A DNA stretch of 33,453 bases from the NCBI GenBank assembly GCA_020442275.1, contig JAGRKN010000195.1, positions 578 through 34,030 on the forward strand, written 5' to 3'. The notes beneath the pieces were generated by a model. The model saw only the letters and a list, made by a program, of their open reading frames with translations. It made no database searches and was not told the origin of the DNA. Source of the DNA: Rhodoblastus sp. GTDB taxonomy: Bacteria; Pseudomonadota; Alphaproteobacteria; Rhizobiales; Beijerinckiaceae. Position numbers and translations under genes: made by a program. Below, piece by piece: positions 15,520 to 24,311 of this stretch. Every line of letters starts with the position of its first letter. Position 1 is the stretch's first letter.

Positions 15520-16716
15520 ATGAGTGGGCCACTTGCAGGTCTCAAGGTTCTCGATATCGCGACCATCATCGCGGCGCCTCTGGCGGCGACGCTGCTTGCC
15601 GACTACGGCGCGGAAGTGCTCAAGGTCGAAATGCCCGGCCAGGGCGATGGCGTGCGCTACTTCCCGCCCTTCAAGGAGGGCAAGCCGCTGTGGTGGAAGA
15701 CCGCGAACCGCAACAAGAAGTTCGCGACGCTCGATCTGCGCACGCCCGAAGGGCTCGCGCTCTTCAAGCTACTGCTGCCGAAATTCGACGTGCTGATCGA
15801 GAATTTCCGGCCCGGCACGCTCGACCGCTGGGGACTGACGAAGGAGGTCCTGTGGGAGATTCAGCCGCGGCTCGTCATCCTTCGCGCGACGGGTTTCGGG
15901 CAAGATGGTCCCTATCGCGACAAGCCGGGCTTTGCGCGCATCTTCGAGGCGATGGGCGGGCTCACCTACATCACCGGCGAGCCGGACGGCGAACCCATGC
16001 ATCCGGGCTACCCGATCGGCGATGCGATCGGCGGCCTGTTCGGCACCGTCGGCGTTCTGGCGGCGCTCTGGAAACGTGCGCGCGATCCCAATGCGCCCGG
16101 CGAAGAAATCGACCTCGCACTGACAGAGGCGACCTTCCGGCTTCTCGACGTGCTGCCGATCGAATTCGACCAGCTCGGCGTCGTGCGCACCCGCATCGGC
16201 AACGCCAACGGCTATTCGGCGCCGGCGGCAGTCTATCGCACGAAGGACGATCGCTGGGTGACGCTGGCGGGCTCCACCAACCCGCTCTATGCCGCGAACT
16301 GCCGGGCGATCGGGCGGCCGGAGCTGATCGACGATCCGCGCTTCGCCAACAATGCGCAACGCGTCGAGCATTCCGGCGAACTCAACGCGATCTTCTCGAC
16401 CTGGTGCGCCGAACATACGCTCGACGAGGCGCTGGAAGCCTTCGGCCGGGAACAGGGCACGATCGCGCCGATCTATTCGATCGACCAGATCGCGGCCGAT
16501 CCGCAGGCGCAGGCGCGCGAGATCATCACGCGTGTGCCCGACAAGGATTTTGGCGAGGTGGCGATGGCGAATGTCGTCCCGCGTTTTTCGCACGATCCCG
16601 GCAGCGTGCGCTCCACGGCCGGCGACATCGGCCAGGACAATGCCGAAGTCTTCGGGCGCTGGCTGGGGCTATCGGTTAATGAAATGAGCGAACTCGCGCG
16701 CAAGAAGGTGATTTGA
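15520..16716 (+). CDS. CaiB/BaiF family class III CoA-transferase (copy 1)
   Basis: A 398-residue family III CoA-transferase that moves CoA from a donor thioester to a carboxylic acid. It starts with the family signature LAGLKVLDIATIIAAPLAAT and LLADYGAEVLKVEMPGQGD. It contains LDLRTPEGLALFKLLLPKFD, LIENFRPGTLDRWGL and ILRATGFGQDGPY, and the conserved catalytic aspartate in YPIGDAIGGLFG. The ribosome binding site AGGAGAGGAA is strong. No acyl-CoA ligase is present in the window, so this enzyme and its second copy at 30091 are the best candidates for activating the pathway acid. The acyl-CoA dehydrogenase upstream and SDR downstream probably act on its product; that is inference from order. 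Confidence 0.94.
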   Translation: MSGPLAGLKVLDIATIIAAPLAATLLADYGAEVLKVEMPGQGDGVRYFPPFKEGKPLWWKTANRNKKFATLDLRTPEGLALFKLLLPKFDVLIENFRPGTLDRWGLTKEVLWEIQPRLVILRATGFGQDGPYRDKPGFARIFEAMGGLTYITGEPDGEPMHPGYPIGDAIGGLFGTVGVLAALWKRARDPNAPGEEIDLALTEATFRLLDVLPIEFDQLGVVRTRIGNANGYSAPAAVYRTKDDRWVTLAGSTNPLYAANCRAIGRPELIDDPRFANNAQRVEHSGELNAIFSTWCAEHTLDEALEAFGREQGTIAPIYSIDQIAADPQAQAREIITRVPDKDFGEVAMANVVPRFSHDPGSVRSTAGDIGQDNAEVFGRWLGLSVNEMSELARKKVI

Positions 16717-16804
16717 AGCGACCAACGCGACCTGTTGAAAACTGAAGCGAACGCGACCGACAGAAAACCGATTGCGTCGGGCGAGGCGGTGCGGGGAGGA
16801 ACAT

Positions 16805-17644
16805 ATGGCCAGACTGGCGGGCAAGGTGGCGATCGTGACGGGAGGCGCCAGCGGCATCGGTCGCGCGACTGTCGAGCTTTTCGTTCAGGAAGGCGCGAGC
16901 GTGGTCATAGCGGACCTGCAGGACGACAAGGGCGAGCGCCTTGTCGAGGAACTCGGCGAAAAGACGCGTTATCTGCGCGTGGACGTCGGCGAGGAAGGCG
17001 ATGTCGCGGCGCTCGTCGCGCATGCCGTCAAGACCTTCGGCCGTCTGGATTGCATCTTCAACAATGCGGGCTTTCCAGGCGTGACAGGCTCGATCATCGA
17101 TACGCCGATCGATGAGGCGGACGCGACGATGCGTGTGCTGTTCCGTGGCGTTCTGCTTGGCATGAAGCACGCGGGGCGCGTCATGCGCGCGCAGGGTTCC
17201 GGCTCCATTATTTCGACGGCGTCGGTCGCCGGCATCGGCACGGGCTTCGGTCCGCATGTCTATAGCGCCGCCAAGGCGGCGGTCATTCATCTGACCGAAA
17301 CGGTCGCCAAGGAGCTCGGCGAATCCAACGTCCGCGTCAACTGCATTTGCCCGGGCGGCATCGCAACGCCGATCTTCGGCAAGGGCATGGGTCTCGCCAC
17401 CCAGGTCGCCGACCAGACGGTCGAACCGATGAAGGCGGTTCTTGCGGGCATGCAGGCCATTCCGCGCGCGGGCCTGCCGCATGACATCGCCAAGGCGGCG
17501 CTGTTCCTCGCCAGCGACGACTCGAGCTTCGTCAACGGCCACGCTCTGGTGGTCGACGGCGGCTTGATCGGCGGACGCAAATGGTCGGAAATCGAAGAGC
17601 GCCGCAGGATGACGCGCGCCGCCTTCGGGCTTCCGCCAGAATAA
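16805..17644 (+). CDS. SDR-family NAD(P)-dependent oxidoreductase (copy 1)
   Basis: A 279-residue classical short-chain dehydrogenase. It has the cofactor motif TGGASGIG near the start, an acidic residue after the second strand (IADLQDD) pointing to NAD, the NNAG motif, the catalytic serine in ISTASVAG, and YSAAK. It ends with a basic tail after VDGGLIGG. I take the ATG at 16805, which follows GGGGAGGAAC; the frame is open further upstream but without a ribosome binding site. It is 88 bases downstream of the CoA-transferase and probably the last gene of that operon. Family members oxidise hydroxyacyl-CoAs, cyclic alcohols or diols; which applies here is not visible. Confidence 0.93.
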   Translation: MARLAGKVAIVTGGASGIGRATVELFVQEGASVVIADLQDDKGERLVEELGEKTRYLRVDVGEEGDVAALVAHAVKTFGRLDCIFNNAGFPGVTGSIIDTPIDEADATMRVLFRGVLLGMKHAGRVMRAQGSGSIISTASVAGIGTGFGPHVYSAAKAAVIHLTETVAKELGESNVRVNCICPGGIATPIFGKGMGLATQVADQTVEPMKAVLAGMQAIPRAGLPHDIAKAALFLASDDSSFVNGHALVVDGGLIGGRKWSEIEERRRMTRAAFGLPPE

Positions 17645-17885
17645 CGCTTGCCATCGAATTGCATTTGAGCAACCGCCGACGCGCGATGTTGCATGCGAAC
17701 AGTCAGACATTCCCAAGCTGGCGATGCTCCCGCCGGCGATCCGCGTCGGATTTCGGCCGATTGTGACAAACTTTGCCCATGGCCGCTTTCGGCGGCTTCG
17801 CGGCGATCAATTCTGAAAGCGCGTGCGCAAATTGTCGCCGCGCATCCCGGCGGCAAGTATCGGCGCCATGTCGCGGCGCGGCAGG

Positions 17886-18983
17886 CTACAAGCGCGCGAC
17901 GCGCTCCCGGAGGCGATCGAGCGCCGCATTTGTTTCGGCGGTCAATCGCTCAAATATTTCGGCGACCGTGGTCTGCTCGCCGAACCAGGCGACGCTCTGA
18001 CCGGCCGCCTCATAGACCAACGCCTCGACCTGATGCTCTTCGATGGCGGCCAGAAGTTCGCCCGTCAGCGCATGCTGGTAGGGCATGGGCAGGGCGTCGG
18101 GCGCAGCGGGCGCCGCCCATTCGTCCGTCCATGCGCTGCGCACGACCCGGCAGGATTTGCCGCTGTGAGCGCGCGTCAGCACCGTGTCTTCGGCGCCCGC
18201 GCGCAGAAGCCGTTCCAGGAGTTTCGGCGGCGTGTGGTTTTCGCGCGCGGCGAGCCAGGCAGTGCCGAGCCAGACGCCTTGCGCGCCCATGGCGAGGGAG
18301 GCTGCGATCTGGCGGCCGCTGCCGACGCCGCCGGCAACCAGAACCGGAATGTCGCCAGCCGCGTCGATCACCTGAGCGGACAGCGTGAACGTGCCGATCG
18401 GGCCGGTATGGCCGCCGGCGTCATACCCCTGCGCGACCAGGAAATCGGCGCCGGCCCTTTTTGCCGCAGCCACGTGGCGCACGGAGCCAACGAGAGCAAA
18501 AGTCGCTTTGCCACGCGTCTTTGCCGCCGCGACGACTTCCGGCGGCAGGCCGACGGCGGTGGCGATAGCGTCTGCGTCGGAGGCCAGGACCGCCTCGGTT
18601 TGTGCGCGGATCAGCGCGGAGTTTCGAATCTCGCTCGAGAAGAAGTTGGGACGCGTCGCGGGCGGCACATTATATTTGGCGCGAATGCCGTCGACGAAGG
18701 CCTTGTGCTGATCGGAAATCTTCGCGCGGGCCGAGGGAAGATCGGGCTCTTCGCCGGCGAGCTTGGGATACATGACGTCGACCGCGAACGGCCGCGATCC
18801 GAGTCTTGCCCGGATCGCGGCTATTTCGCGTTCGATATGTTCCGGGGTTTCGCGCGCGACGCCGAAGATCGGATAGCCGCCGCAATCGGAAATCGCGGCG
18901 ACAACATCGGGCGAATGCGAGAAGCCGAAGATCGGCGTCGCGATCCCCAGCCGATCGCAGATCGGCGTTCGAAAGCCCGGCAT
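17886..18983 (-). CDS. NAD(P)H-dependent flavin oxidoreductase, nitronate monooxygenase-like
   Basis: A 365-residue FMN-dependent TIM-barrel protein of the nitronate monooxygenase / FabK-like family. Motifs seen are PICDRLGIATPIFGFS at the start, FLVAQGYDAGGHTGPIGTF with the active-site histidine, IPVLVAGGVGSGRQIAASL and MGAQGVWLGTAWLAA, which bind the FMN phosphate. The middle region with VGSVRHVAAAKRAGAD is also typical. Members range from true nitronate oxidases to NADH:quinone reductases and 2-enoyl reductases, and the sequence does not decide which. AGGGG precedes its ATG. It lies 9 bases after the TctC-like gene, so the two share an mRNA with the IclR gene. Its link to a carboxylate transporter suggests a role in the same catabolic pathway rather than nitroalkane detoxification; that is inference. 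Confidence 0.9.
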   Translation of the reverse strand: MPGFRTPICDRLGIATPIFGFSHSPDVVAAISDCGGYPIFGVARETPEHIEREIAAIRARLGSRPFAVDVMYPKLAGEEPDLPSARAKISDQHKAFVDGIRAKYNVPPATRPNFFSSEIRNSALIRAQTEAVLASDADAIATAVGLPPEVVAAAKTRGKATFALVGSVRHVAAAKRAGADFLVAQGYDAGGHTGPIGTFTLSAQVIDAAGDIPVLVAGGVGSGRQIAASLAMGAQGVWLGTAWLAARENHTPPKLLERLLRAGAEDTVLTRAHSGKSCRVVRSAWTDEWAAPAAPDALPMPYQHALTGELLAAIEEHQVEALVYEAAGQSVAWFGEQTTVAEIFERLTAETNAALDRLRERVARL

Positions 18984-18992
18984 CGATCGCCC

Positions 18993-19964
18993 CTATTGCT
19001 GCTTGACGCCCGACGCCTTGACGACCGCCGTCAGCCTCTCGTGATCTTCCTTCATCAGCCCGGCGAGCGCTTCGAGCGACATGGGCTTGCCCGGAATGTC
19101 GGCGCGCGACAGGCGCTCGATCACGTCAGGCGCGGCCAGCGCCTTGTTGATCGCTTCGTTGATGCTCTTGAGCACCGGCTCCGGCGTCTTGGCTGGCGCA
19201 TAGATGCCGTACAGGGGCGTATAGGCCGCGCCGGGATAGCCGGCCTCCGCGATCGTCGGCGTATCCGGCAGCGTCTTGACCCGGTCCTGCGTGAAAACCG
19301 CGAGCGGGACGATCGCGCCGCTCTTGATCTGCGGCATGGCCAGCGCCAGCGAAACGATTTCGAACTGCACCTGATTGCTCATGAGGTCGAGCAGCGCCGG
19401 CGGCTGTCCCTTGTAGCCGACATTGGTGAGCTTGATGTCCGCAGCCGCGAACAGGTTGCGCGCGGTCAGGTCGATCGACGAGCCGACGCCGGGATTGCCG
19501 AAATTGAGTTGCCCGGGCTTCGACTTCGCGAGATCGATGAACTGCTTCATCGTCGTGACGCCAAGCGCCTTCGGCACGACCGCGACGCTCTGGTTCCAGA
19601 CCGCGACGCCCACGCATTTGAAATCGCGGATCGGGTCCCAGGCGGCGTCCTTGTAGAACGTCGGATTGACCAGCAACGCCGGGCCCGTGATGATCCATGT
19701 GTAGCCGTCTGGCGCGCTGCGCGCGGCGAGCGCGGTCCCGATGTCGCTGTTGGCGCCGGGCTTGGCCTCGACAATGATCGACTGGTTCCAGTCGCGGCTG
19801 ATGCGATCGGTGAGGGTGCGGCCGACGAGATCGACGATGCCGCCGGCGGGATAGGGCACGATCAGATGGATCGGCCGCGACGGAAAATTCTCCGCCGCGA
19901 GCGCGGCTCCGCTTGCGAGTATGATGGCGGCCGCGGCGGCGACGCCGGCAAATTTCCTGAACAT
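18993..19964 (-). CDS. tctC: Tripartite tricarboxylate transporter substrate-binding protein (TctC/Bug family)
   Basis: A 323-residue periplasmic binding protein of the Bug family. Signal peptide residues 1-23 end ALA before AENF. The family start PSRPIHLIVPYPAGGIVDLV and the segments IIVEAKPGANSDIGTALAAR and PDGYTWIITGPALLVNP are characteristic; the loops bind a carboxylate through two waters in known structures. A strong GGGAGGAGC site precedes the ATG. Its membrane partners TctB and TctA are encoded on the opposite strand at 22265-24228, so the complete transporter flanks the divergent promoter. The ligand is a carboxylic acid of unknown identity and may be the pathway substrate. Confidence 0.93.
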   Translation of the reverse strand: MFRKFAGVAAAAAIILASGAALAAENFPSRPIHLIVPYPAGGIVDLVGRTLTDRISRDWNQSIIVEAKPGANSDIGTALAARSAPDGYTWIITGPALLVNPTFYKDAAWDPIRDFKCVGVAVWNQSVAVVPKALGVTTMKQFIDLAKSKPGQLNFGNPGVGSSIDLTARNLFAAADIKLTNVGYKGQPPALLDLMSNQVQFEIVSLALAMPQIKSGAIVPLAVFTQDRVKTLPDTPTIAEAGYPGAAYTPLYGIYAPAKTPEPVLKSINEAINKALAAPDVIERLSRADIPGKPMSLEALAGLMKEDHERLTAVVKASGVKQQ

Positions 19965-20021
19965 GTTGCTCCTCCCTCTTTGCGACGCTTTCCAGCGCCT
20001 TCTGCGTTTCCGAAGCAGCCG

Positions 20022-20837
20022 TCAGCTTTTCATGGACGCCCGGATCGCATTGGCCAGTCCCAGCATGCGCGGCCCGCATTCGGTTTCGATCTGTTCCGGG
20101 CTGAACCGAAACGCCGGAATGCCGCAATTGACCGCGACGCATTCGCCGCTGGCCGTCCGGAACAGCGGCGCGGCGACGCCGAAAATTTCCGGCCGCCATT
20201 CGCCAATCGACATCGCAAAACCTCTGACGCGGCACTTCTCGAGTTCCGGGAGCGTTCGAGCCTGCACGTGTTCGCTTTCGTGCGGCCGCTCGCGCTGCGT
20301 CCGCGCGACATAGGCGCCCAGTTCGTCGTCCGTGTAGAGCGACAGGAGCGCGCGGCCTGCCGCGGCCTGCGACAGCGGCGCGGTGAACCCGATGTCGGGC
20401 AGGTGCGGAATGGAATCCGCCATGCGCACGGTCTCGATATAGATGTAGTCGAGGCCGAAGGGCATGGCGAGCGAGACCGTGCCGCCGGCGTAGGCCGCAT
20501 AGTCGCGCATGTAGGGGCGCGCGAGCCGCCGGATCTGCAGGCTCGCCAGCAAAGGATAGGCGGTCGCCAGCACGCGCAGGCCGAGCCCGAACTTGCCCTT
20601 CGCACTGCGGCGCAGATAGCCGAGTTCCGTCAGCGTGTGGGAGAGCCGCGTGACGGTCGGCCGCGACAGGCCGACGCGCGCCGCCATCTCCGCATTGGAC
20701 AATTGCTCCTCGCCAGCTCGGAAGGCCGCGAGCAGATCGAGGCCATTCGCCAGCGTGGTCGCGAAATTGGGGTCGAACGCGCGGTCGGCGCTAGGTGGCG
20801 CGTGGCGCGGAGAGGAAGCGACAGGGGAGTTCACCAC
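20022..20837 (-). CDS. IclR-family transcriptional regulator
   Basis: A DNA-binding regulator of about 271 residues. The winged helix-turn-helix is LANGLDLLAAFRAGEEQLSN, then AEMAARVGLSRPTVTRLSHT. The effector domain follows with MRDYAAYAGGTVSLAMPFGL, RMADSIPHLPDIGFTAPLSQ, AAAGRALLSLY and SIGEWRPEIFGVAAPLF, the normal IclR order. The start is uncertain. A TTG at 20870 opens the frame, but the 33 bases between it and the GTG pair at 20837/20834 are AT-rich with codons unlike the rest, and TTGACA there looks like a -35 box, so I prefer the GTG. The gene heads the minus-strand unit with tctC and the flavin oxidoreductase and faces the acyl-CoA dehydrogenase gene; it probably controls both directions and itself. 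Confidence 0.92.
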   Translation of the reverse strand: MVNSPVASSPRHAPPSADRAFDPNFATTLANGLDLLAAFRAGEEQLSNAEMAARVGLSRPTVTRLSHTLTELGYLRRSAKGKFGLGLRVLATAYPLLASLQIRRLARPYMRDYAAYAGGTVSLAMPFGLDYIYIETVRMADSIPHLPDIGFTAPLSQAAAGRALLSLYTDDELGAYVARTQRERPHESEHVQARTLPELEKCRVRGFAMSIGEWRPEIFGVAAPLFRTASGECVAVNCGIPAFRFSPEQIETECGPRMLGLANAIRASMKS

Positions 20838-20941
20838 CAGATTTTGCGAAATTTTGCGCAGTTTTGTCAAGATATCAAAACAAATATTGCAAAAATGACC
20901 GACATATGATGTCCTCCGGAAAACGACAGGGAAACGCCGGG
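20838..20941. promoter_or_regulatory. Divergent promoter/operator between the IclR gene and the acyl-CoA dehydrogenase gene
   Basis: A short AT-rich region between divergent genes. GTTTTG at 20861-20866 and CAAAAC at 20876-20881 form a perfect 6-base inverted repeat with a 9-base spacer, the right scale for an IclR operator. Reads of TTTTGCG at 20842-20848 and TTTTGCGC at 20853-20860 give further related half-sites, and TTGCAAAA at 20887-20894 is the opposite orientation. On the minus strand TTGACA (20870-20865) with CAAAAT (20846-20841) at 18-base spacing is a fair promoter for the regulator unit. On the plus strand TATGAT at 20905-20910 could be a -10 without a good -35. Confidence 0.5.
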
Positions 20942-22183
20942 ATGGATTTCGAGATGACGCCGCGCGCCGTGGAATGGCGCGATCGGCTGTGGTCTTTCTT
21001 CAATCGCGAGGTACTGCCGCGTCACCGTGAGTGGACGCGCCACGTCGTCGAGCTCGGCGAACCCGCGCCCTTCATGCCGGCGTTGCAGGCAAAAGCGCGT
21101 GCGGAAGGTCTGTGGAATCTCGGTCTGCCCGAACTGGCCGACGACGAGCCGGGCACGCGCCTCACCAATCTCGAATATGCGCCGCTGGCCGAAATTCTCG
21201 GCCGCCTGTTCTGGGCGCCGGAAGTCTTCAACTGCCAGGCGCCCGACGTGCCGAACATGATCGCGCTGCAGAACTGCGCGAACGCGCGGCAGAAAAAGAC
21301 ATGGCTCGCGCCATCGCTCAATGGCGAGATGCGCTCCGCCTTCGGCATGACGGAGCCCGACGTCGCCTCCTCGGATGCGACCAATGTCGCGACGACCATC
21401 CGTCGCGACGGCGGCGACTATGTCATTCGCGGCCGCAAATGGTTCATCACCGGCGCCGCCCACCCGAACTGCAAGTTCCTGATCGTGCTCGGCGTGACCA
21501 ATCCGGACGCCGAGCGCACGCGCCGCCAGTCCTGCGTGATCGTGCCGATGGACGCGCCGGGCGTGCGGCTCGTGCGGCCGCTACGCTGGATGGGCTGCAT
21601 AGATCACGTCGCGCCGATCGGCGAACTCGAATTCGACGACGTGCGCGTGCCGCAGGAAAATCTGATCGGCGCGGAAGGCGACGGCTTCAAGGTCGCGCAG
21701 GTGCGGCTCGGGCCCGCGCGCGTGCACCATTGCATGCGCTCGATCGGGCTTTGCGAATTGCTGATCGAGCTGATGATGGCGCGGGCCGCCGAGCGCAAGG
21801 CGTTTGGGCGCATGATCAACGAATACGACACGGTGCAGCGCTGGATCGCGGAGTCGCGGGTCGAGCTCGAACAGGCGCGCCTGCTGACCTATCGCTGCGC
21901 CTGGGCGCTCGATCGGGCCGGCCACCACGGCGCGTGGCGCGACGTGTCGATCATCAAGGTCGCCGTGCCCGCCATGCTGCAGCGGATCGCCGATCGGGCG
22001 CTGCAGGTGTTCGGCGCCATGGGCGGCTCGGACGATGCGCCGATCCATCAGGCGCTCGCCTGGGGGCGTCTGCTGCGCATCGGCGACGGTCCGGACGAAG
22101 TCCACCTGCGCCAGATCTACAAGATGGAGCAGCCGCCGAACTGGACGATTGCGACATCGCCCTATCTCGCGCGGCGCGCGTGA
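20942..22183 (+). CDS. Acyl-CoA dehydrogenase of the ACAD10/11 type
   Basis: A 413-residue acyl-CoA dehydrogenase-fold flavoprotein of a different branch from the one at 14319. The signature GMTEPDVASSDATNVATTIR (residues 135-154) and C-terminal GDGPDEVHLRQI (381-392) are those I associate with ACAD10, ACAD11 and LvaC-like proteins. YVIRGRKWFITGAAHPNCKF and the helix ALQVFGAMGGSDDAPIHQAL are also typical. In ACAD10/11 the dehydrogenase domain is fused to an APH-type kinase and removes a phosphate from a 4-phosphoacyl-CoA; here the kinase is encoded separately at 25436, three genes downstream. I place the start at the ATG at 20942; in-frame ATGs at 20906 and 20909 are alternatives. It is the first gene of the plus-strand unit opposite the IclR regulator. 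Confidence 0.93.
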   Translation: MDFEMTPRAVEWRDRLWSFFNREVLPRHREWTRHVVELGEPAPFMPALQAKARAEGLWNLGLPELADDEPGTRLTNLEYAPLAEILGRLFWAPEVFNCQAPDVPNMIALQNCANARQKKTWLAPSLNGEMRSAFGMTEPDVASSDATNVATTIRRDGGDYVIRGRKWFITGAAHPNCKFLIVLGVTNPDAERTRRQSCVIVPMDAPGVRLVRPLRWMGCIDHVAPIGELEFDDVRVPQENLIGAEGDGFKVAQVRLGPARVHHCMRSIGLCELLIELMMARAAERKAFGRMINEYDTVQRWIAESRVELEQARLLTYRCAWALDRAGHHGAWRDVSIIKVAVPAMLQRIADRALQVFGAMGGSDDAPIHQALAWGRLLRIGDGPDEVHLRQIYKMEQPPNWTIATSPYLARRA

Positions 22184-22264
22184 GCGCGCAAACATTCTTT
22201 CGCGACGTCGCGCCTTGAGGCGTGCAACAGAACAAGACGCCTGACGAACAGGGCGGAGGAGACC

Positions 22265-22720
22265 ATGACGCGCAGCGAGATACGGATCGATCTCTATGGC
22301 GGCGCCCTCTGCGCGCTGCTCGGCTGCGTGGCGGCCTTCATCGGAACACGCTACGGGCTTGGAACGCCGGCCGACATCGGCCCCGGTCTGTTTCCGACAT
22401 CGGTCGGCATTCTGCTGGCGATTGCCGGCGTGGCGATCGCGGCCCATTCGGCGCGCGACCGGCGCGAGGCCATTGACGCGCCCGACCTGCGCGGCGCGCT
22501 CTGCATCGCCGCCGGCATGGTCGCCTTCGGCATCGTCGGCTCCTACGGCGGTCTGGCGCCCGCGAGTTTCGCGCTCATCCTGATTTCCGCGCTCGGCGAT
22601 CGCGACAACACGCCCGCGCGCGCAGCCCTCCTCGCCATCGCGCTCACCGTCATCGGCGTCGTCGTCTTCTGGTGGGCGCTCAAATTGCAGATGCCGCTGT
22701 TCGCGTGGGGGTGGTCATGA
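22265..22720 (+). CDS. tctB: Tripartite tricarboxylate transporter small membrane subunit TctB
   Basis: A 151-residue inner-membrane protein with four predicted membrane helices: ALCALLGCVAAFIGT, VGILLAIAGVAIAA, IAAGMVAFGIVGSY plus the following ASFALILISALG, and LLAIALTVIGVVVFWWAL. The GLGTPADIGPGLFPTSVG segment between helices 1 and 2 is the usual TctB landmark. GGAGGAGACC before the ATG is a strong ribosome binding site. Its stop overlaps the tctA start as ATGA, so the two subunits are translationally coupled. It works with TctA and with the binding protein encoded divergently at 18993. Confidence 0.92.
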   Translation: MTRSEIRIDLYGGALCALLGCVAAFIGTRYGLGTPADIGPGLFPTSVGILLAIAGVAIAAHSARDRREAIDAPDLRGALCIAAGMVAFGIVGSYGGLAPASFALILISALGDRDNTPARAALLAIALTVIGVVVFWWALKLQMPLFAWGWS

Positions 22721-24228
22721 TCGGCCAGGCGCTCACGGATCTCTGGTCCGGCTTTTCTGTCGCGCTCGCGCCCCACAATCTCATGTGGTCGTTCTTCGGC
22801 GTGCTCGTCGGCAATCTCGTCGGCGTGCTGCCGGGCCTCGGCGCGCTCTCGGCGATCGCCATGTTGATGCCGCTGACCTTCGTCATGCACCCCGTGCCCG
22901 CCACCATGATGCTCGCCGGCATTTTCTACGGCACGATCTACGGCGGCGCGATCGGCGCGATCCTGCTCAACCTCCCCTGCCATCCGCCGCACGCCGTCAC
23001 CTGCATCGACGGCTATCCCATGACCAAACAGGGTCGTGGCGGCGTCGCGCTCGGGATCACGATGATCGCCTCCTTCTTCGCGGCGTCGATCGGCATCATC
23101 CTGATGATCTTCTTCTCGCCCGTGCTGGTGGCTCTCGCCTTCAAGTTCGGACCGGCCGACCTGTTCGCGATCATGCTGCTCGGTCTCGTCGCCGGCTCGA
23201 CCATGAGCGGCGGCACGCCGATCAAGGGCGTGGCGATGACGCTGCTCGGCATGCTCTGCGGCTTTTGCGGCACGGATGTCAGCACCGGCTCAATGCGCTT
23301 CACTTTCGGCTTTCCCGACCTTGCCGACGGCGTGGGGCTCGTCGCGATCTCGATGGGCCTGTTCGGCGTCGCCGATTTCATCGTCAACGTGAACCGCGCG
23401 TCCTTCGTCGCCGGCGGCGCGACGGTGCGTCTGCGCGACATGCGCCCGACGCGGAAGGACCTGAAGGAATCCTTCATGCCGATGCTGCGCGGCACGGCGA
23501 TCGGCTCGCTGTTCGGCGCCATGCCGGGCACGGGGCCGACCGTCACGACCTTCATCGCCTATGCCCTGGAAAAGCGCCTGTCGAAGACGCCCGAGCGTTT
23601 CGGCCAGGGCATGATCGCGGGCGTCGCCAGTCCCGAGGCCTCCGCCCACGCCAAGACGCAGGTCGACTTCATTCCGACGATGTGTCTCGGCATTCCCGGC
23701 GACGCCGTCATGGCGCTGATCATGGGCGCCCTGATCATTCAGGGCGTCGCGCCCGGCCCGCAGCTCATCACGACGCATCCCGATCTCTTCTGGGGCCTCG
23801 TCGCCAGTTTCTGGATCGGCAATGTGCTGCTGGTCATTCTCAACGTGCCGCTCATCAGCGTCTGGGTGCGATTGCTGCAAGTGCCCTATCGCTATCTCTA
23901 TCCCTCCGCGCTCTTCTTCATCGCGGTCGGCGTGCTCTCGACTCACAATTCCCTGTTCCAGGTCTACGAGGTGCTCGCCTTCGGCCTGTTCGGCGCGCTG
24001 CTGCTGACCTTGCGCCTGCCGGTTACGCCCATCCTTCTCGGCTTCGTGCTCGGCCCGATGGTGGAGGAGAATTTCCGACGCGCGATGCAATTGTCGCACG
24101 GCGATCTCACGATCTTCCTGTCGCGCCCGATCAGCGCCACATTCGTCGTCCTGTGCTTCGCGCTGATCGTTTTTCAGCTCTGGCCGAAGCGACAATTCCA
24201 GGCCTTCAATGAAGGGGTCGATGCGTGA
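22717..24228 (+). CDS. tctA: Tripartite tricarboxylate transporter large permease subunit TctA
   Basis: A 503-residue permease with about twelve membrane helices, the normal size for TctA. The conserved GVLPGLGALSAIAMLMPLTF loop near residue 40, FYGTIYGGAIGAILLNLP, the mirrored second half with GAMPGTGPTVTTFIAYALEK, and LGFVLGPMVEENFRRAMQLS near the C-terminus are all family hallmarks. It imports a carboxylate with a cation gradient. The ATG at 22717 overlaps tctB by four bases; the earlier in-frame ATG at 22672 lies within tctB. Transporter genes inside the run from the ACAD-like gene to the kinase gene suggest that the imported acid feeds these enzymes. Confidence 0.95.
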   Translation: MIGQALTDLWSGFSVALAPHNLMWSFFGVLVGNLVGVLPGLGALSAIAMLMPLTFVMHPVPATMMLAGIFYGTIYGGAIGAILLNLPCHPPHAVTCIDGYPMTKQGRGGVALGITMIASFFAASIGIILMIFFSPVLVALAFKFGPADLFAIMLLGLVAGSTMSGGTPIKGVAMTLLGMLCGFCGTDVSTGSMRFTFGFPDLADGVGLVAISMGLFGVADFIVNVNRASFVAGGATVRLRDMRPTRKDLKESFMPMLRGTAIGSLFGAMPGTGPTVTTFIAYALEKRLSKTPERFGQGMIAGVASPEASAHAKTQVDFIPTMCLGIPGDAVMALIMGALIIQGVAPGPQLITTHPDLFWGLVASFWIGNVLLVILNVPLISVWVRLLQVPYRYLYPSALFFIAVGVLSTHNSLFQVYEVLAFGLFGALLLTLRLPVTPILLGFVLGPMVEENFRRAMQLSHGDLTIFLSRPISATFVVLCFALIVFQLWPKRQFQAFNEGVDA

Positions 24229-24311
24229 GCGAAAGCGACGCCTCGTCGGATCCTGCGGCCTGCCGCGACAATCGACGAACAAAAACTCAATAAGCCGCCG
24301 GGAGAGACGCA

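Noticed and set aside
17645-17885. Possible terminator in the convergent SDR / flavin oxidoreductase spacer
   Set aside because: A GCCGC-TTTCG-GCGGC hairpin exists at 17782-17796 but the stem is only five bases, is not followed by a U-tract and lies in generally GC-rich sequence.
17823-20909. A 1028-codon open frame on the plus strand
   Set aside because: It lies antisense to the flavin oxidoreductase, tctC and IclR genes, all of which have full family motifs. The translation is Arg/Asp/His-rich with no domain; it is a by-product of high GC at third codon positions.
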